A stretch of 64,000 nucleotides of DNA from JAHZKN01 sp965250205 (lineage in GTDB: Bacteria; Pseudomonadota; Alphaproteobacteria; Rhizobiales; Hyphomicrobiaceae): the NCBI GenBank assembly GCA_965250205.1, contig CBDFNK010000023.1, positions 558,001-622,000 of the forward strand, read 5' to 3'. The number at the start of each line of letters is the position of its first letter. Position 1 is the first letter of the stretch. Shown here one piece after another: positions 62,257 through 64,000 of the stretch. Under the pieces are notes generated by a model. It did no database searches and was not told the DNA's origin. It was given only the letters and a program-made list of their open reading frames with translations. The position numbers and the translations under genes were made by a program.

Positions 62257-62591
62257 ATGAAACGCTTGTCACTGTGCCTTGCTGCATGCCTCATCACCAG
62301 CACCGCTACCAATGCAAACGACAGCTATTACGACGCGCCCTATTCCGGCCCCTACGTTGGCGATGGATATACGGAATGGCACCCTGAATTTAGAAAAGCC
62401 GCGAAGCCCGCTATCGCCACGACAATCGCTATGTCGATGATGATTACGCTGATCGCCCAGTGAAACGTCGTCACAATCGTAGTCGCCATCGCGGTGGCGA
62501 CTACGAGGAAGAGTTCTGGGTCGGCAACTGCAAAGTTGAACGCCAGTGGGAAAGTGATGGCAGCTATGAAGAAGACGTCGATTGCGACTAG
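62257..62591 (+). pseudogene. Small secreted protein gene with a single-base frameshift
   Basis: ATG 62257 gives a signal peptide (MKRLSLCLAACLITSTATNA) and NDSYYDAPYSGPYVGDGYTE. The frame then breaks at an A4 run near 62391-62396. Restoring one A continues with KSREARYRHDNRYVDDDYAD, then KRRHNRSRHRGGDYEEEFWV, and ends CKVERQWESDGSYEEDVDCD. That cysteine-flanked C-terminus is like small secreted rhizobial proteins. Either a real inactivating deletion, a sequencing error, or -1 slippage at AGA-AAA-G (tRNA-Lys can re-pair) to make the long form. As read, translation ends at 62463. Confidence 0.7.
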
Positions 62592-62596
62592 TCTCT

Positions 62597-63460
62597 TCAG
62601 ACACTATGACTTAAGGCCCGTGAGGGCACCACAGTTTGGCGCTGCATACCAAGGCCTTCGATGGCGAGTTCCATCACATCGCCAGGCTTGAGATATTGCG
62701 GTGGCTTCATACCACAGCCAACACCTGGCGGTGTCCCTGTCGTGACCACATCGCCTGGCTCCAGCACACAAAACTGCGTGATATAGGACAGCAAAAACGG
62801 AATGGAGAAAATCATGGTTGCGGTTGAGCCGGTTTGCTTCACCTCGCCATTGACTTTCAATTCCAGTGCTAAGTTGTGTGGGTCGGGCATCTCATCTGTT
62901 GTCACCAACCATGGACCCAAAGGGCCGAACGTCTCTGCGCATTTGCCCTTCATCCATTGGCCACCGCGTCTGGATTGAAAGCGACGTTCTGAAACGTCAT
63001 TGCAAATGCAGTAGCCTGCAATGTGATCGAGTGCGTCAGCCTCTTTGAGGTAACGCGCTTGCTTACCCACAACGAACGCAATTTCAATTTCCCAATCCAT
63101 GCGCTCTGAGGTCAACGGTGTGATGACATCGTCATTGGGACCTGAAATGCAGTTACCAAGCTTGTTGAACAAAATTGGTTCTTTGGGAATGTCCTGTCCG
63201 GTTTCCTTGGCATGATCTGCGTAATTGAGACCAACGGCAATAAAGTTCCAAGCCTTCGCGACGGGTGCGCCAAGCCGAGTGCCTTGCGGCACAACCGGCA
63301 GGCTTGAAACGTCAAGGTTAGAGATCTGAGCCAACCGTTCTGGTGCCAATGCATCACCAGTGAAATCTTCAACGTGACCGGAAAGATCTCGGATCTGACC
63401 TTGGCCATCTACAAGCCCTGCTTTTTCACTTCCCCTTGGACCAAACCGAACTAGCTTCAT
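62597..63460 (-). CDS. Fumarylacetoacetate hydrolase-family protein
   Basis: 287 residues. FAH-fold enzymes cleave or decarboxylate diketoacids, or act on ureidoglycolate-like substrates. Metal-binding text: FIAVGLNYADHAKETG, DWEIEIAFVVGKQARYL, GYCICNDVSERRFQSRRGGQ, and DVVTTGTPPGVGCGMKP. The catalytic glutamate pair is intact. ATG 63460 has AGGAG nine bases upstream; ATG 63469 has none. The true substrate cannot be told. Confidence 0.87.
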   Translation of the reverse strand: MKLVRFGPRGSEKAGLVDGQGQIRDLSGHVEDFTGDALAPERLAQISNLDVSSLPVVPQGTRLGAPVAKAWNFIAVGLNYADHAKETGQDIPKEPILFNKLGNCISGPNDDVITPLTSERMDWEIEIAFVVGKQARYLKEADALDHIAGYCICNDVSERRFQSRRGGQWMKGKCAETFGPLGPWLVTTDEMPDPHNLALELKVNGEVKQTGSTATMIFSIPFLLSYITQFCVLEPGDVVTTGTPPGVGCGMKPPQYLKPGDVMELAIEGLGMQRQTVVPSRALSHSV

Positions 63461-63833
63461 GCGTTTCATCTCCTATGGTGGGTCAAGTGGACATCCCTCA
63501 GATCGGTGCCGAGCAAGAGTTGGCGGGCGTAGCAGGACAAAGTTTGCAACTTTTCCATTTATTCAAAGCCGCGACCGCGGCTCGGCCGGTCAGGCCGCCC
63601 CGCCGGAGGTGCCCCGCACCGTCAGGCACATAATGGCGGAGAGGGGATCTTCCTAACAACAGTTTTTATTGATGTCCAGGTTTGTCCGTTAGAATTCTTT
63701 AAGTACCTGATATAACAGGTGGTATTTCTGGTATCATCGTCCATTGCCATCCACTTGCGTCTATCTAGAAGTGCTCCCATCGTCGAAAAAATGTGGTACA
63801 AAATGTGGTCTATTGCTGTTCGGAGGACGCTCT
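63461..63833. other. Integration-boundary-like intergenic region
   Basis: Contains TGGCGGAGAGGG at 63634-63645, matching the reverse complement of common tRNA-Ser 3' ends, and two copies of AAAATGTGGT at 63788-63797 and 63800-63809, which look like integrase arm sites. Probable att region of the element starting at 63835. No gene seen. Confidence 0.45.
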
Positions 63834-63834
63834 G

Positions 63835-64000
63835 TTGCCGAAGTCAGGCCCGCACCCGATAAATAAACTATCTGCTGTCTTTGTGAAGTCTTGCACCAAG
63901 CCTGGCCGCTATGCGGACGGGCACGGCCTGTATCTTCAGGTTGGGCCTGGTGCAGCCAAACGTTGGTTGCTGAGAATTGTTGTCCAAGGCCTACGAAAAG
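63835..64000 (+). CDS. Tyrosine integrase, 5' part only
   Basis: Runs off the window end. TTG start at 63835 lies eight bases after CGGAGG. The first 55 residues (KLSAVFVKSCTKPGRYADGH, LYLQVGPGAAKRWLLRIVVQ) are the N-terminal DUF4102 domain of P4-type tyrosine integrases, similar in layout to the remnant at 4863 but intact so far. It marks the edge of a genomic island continuing beyond the window. Confidence 0.8.
   Translation, partial: MPKSGPHPINKLSAVFVKSCTKPGRYADGHGLYLQVGPGAAKRWLLRIVVQGLRK

Overview
The window looks like chromosome from an alphaproteobacterium, most likely in the Hyphomicrobiales/Rhizobiales neighbourhood. This rests on an NDUFS4-like complex I accessory protein, a CpdR-type response regulator, adjacent hisC-tyrC and metX-metW pairs, PhaR/PhaA/PhaB polyhydroxyalkanoate genes, class II (B12-dependent) ribonucleotide reductase, tandem 11-bp GAAC half-sites like alphaproteobacterial LexA boxes, and many short palindromic intergenic elements of the TAGAGC...GCTCTA kind. 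No rRNA or CRISPR array is present; there is one tRNA (Ser-GCT). Layout. 1-8.9 kb is a worn, accessory-rich stretch: the iron-export-type ABC pair fetAB, an array of 13 small hairpins, a complex I accessory gene, IS5-family remnants, tRNA-Ser with an integrase remnant at its 3' end, a chimeric PPOX/SnoaL gene, and decayed methyltransferase, DUF2189 and transposase genes. 9-18.5 kb holds an Mrp-DUF971 fusion and a TRAP transporter whose QM membrane genes are separated from the binding protein by an LprI-like protein, an M23 peptidase and an ImmA/DUF4411 toxin-antitoxin-like pair. 18.6-26.4 kb is a molybdenum cofactor/formate region (fdhD, mobA, mobB, OFA-family transporter, moaA) with a DUF5677-like gene inserted. 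26.5-31.4 kb carries cpdR-hpt and, divergently, ftsE-ftsX-DUF218-plsC. 31.4-35.9 kb has the B12-dependent ribonucleotide reductase behind a LexA-like array, and a ChaC-type gene. 35.9-42 kb is amino-acid metabolism and detoxification (tyrC, hisC, metX, metW, gloB). 42-49.6 kb has a NYN/OST-HTH nuclease-like protein, phaB-phaA-phaR and a PAS-GGDEF-EAL protein. 49.9-57 kb has rpmF, mtgA, a prenyl synthase, and zur-znuC-znuB-ispG. 57-64 kb holds a 1115-residue membrane/coiled-coil protein beside a von Willebrand factor A protein, a frameshifted small secreted protein, an FAH-family enzyme and the start of an intact-looking integrase. The most striking feature is a dispersed 131-189 bp repeat (eight copies plus a fragment) built from two hairpins around a variable tandem core and bounded by CTAG. 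Its ends often supply the TAG stop codons of the flanking genes. The 13-hairpin array at 3166-3602 is a separate, unexplained structure. The number of frameshifted or internally deleted genes suggests ongoing gene decay in the accessory parts.
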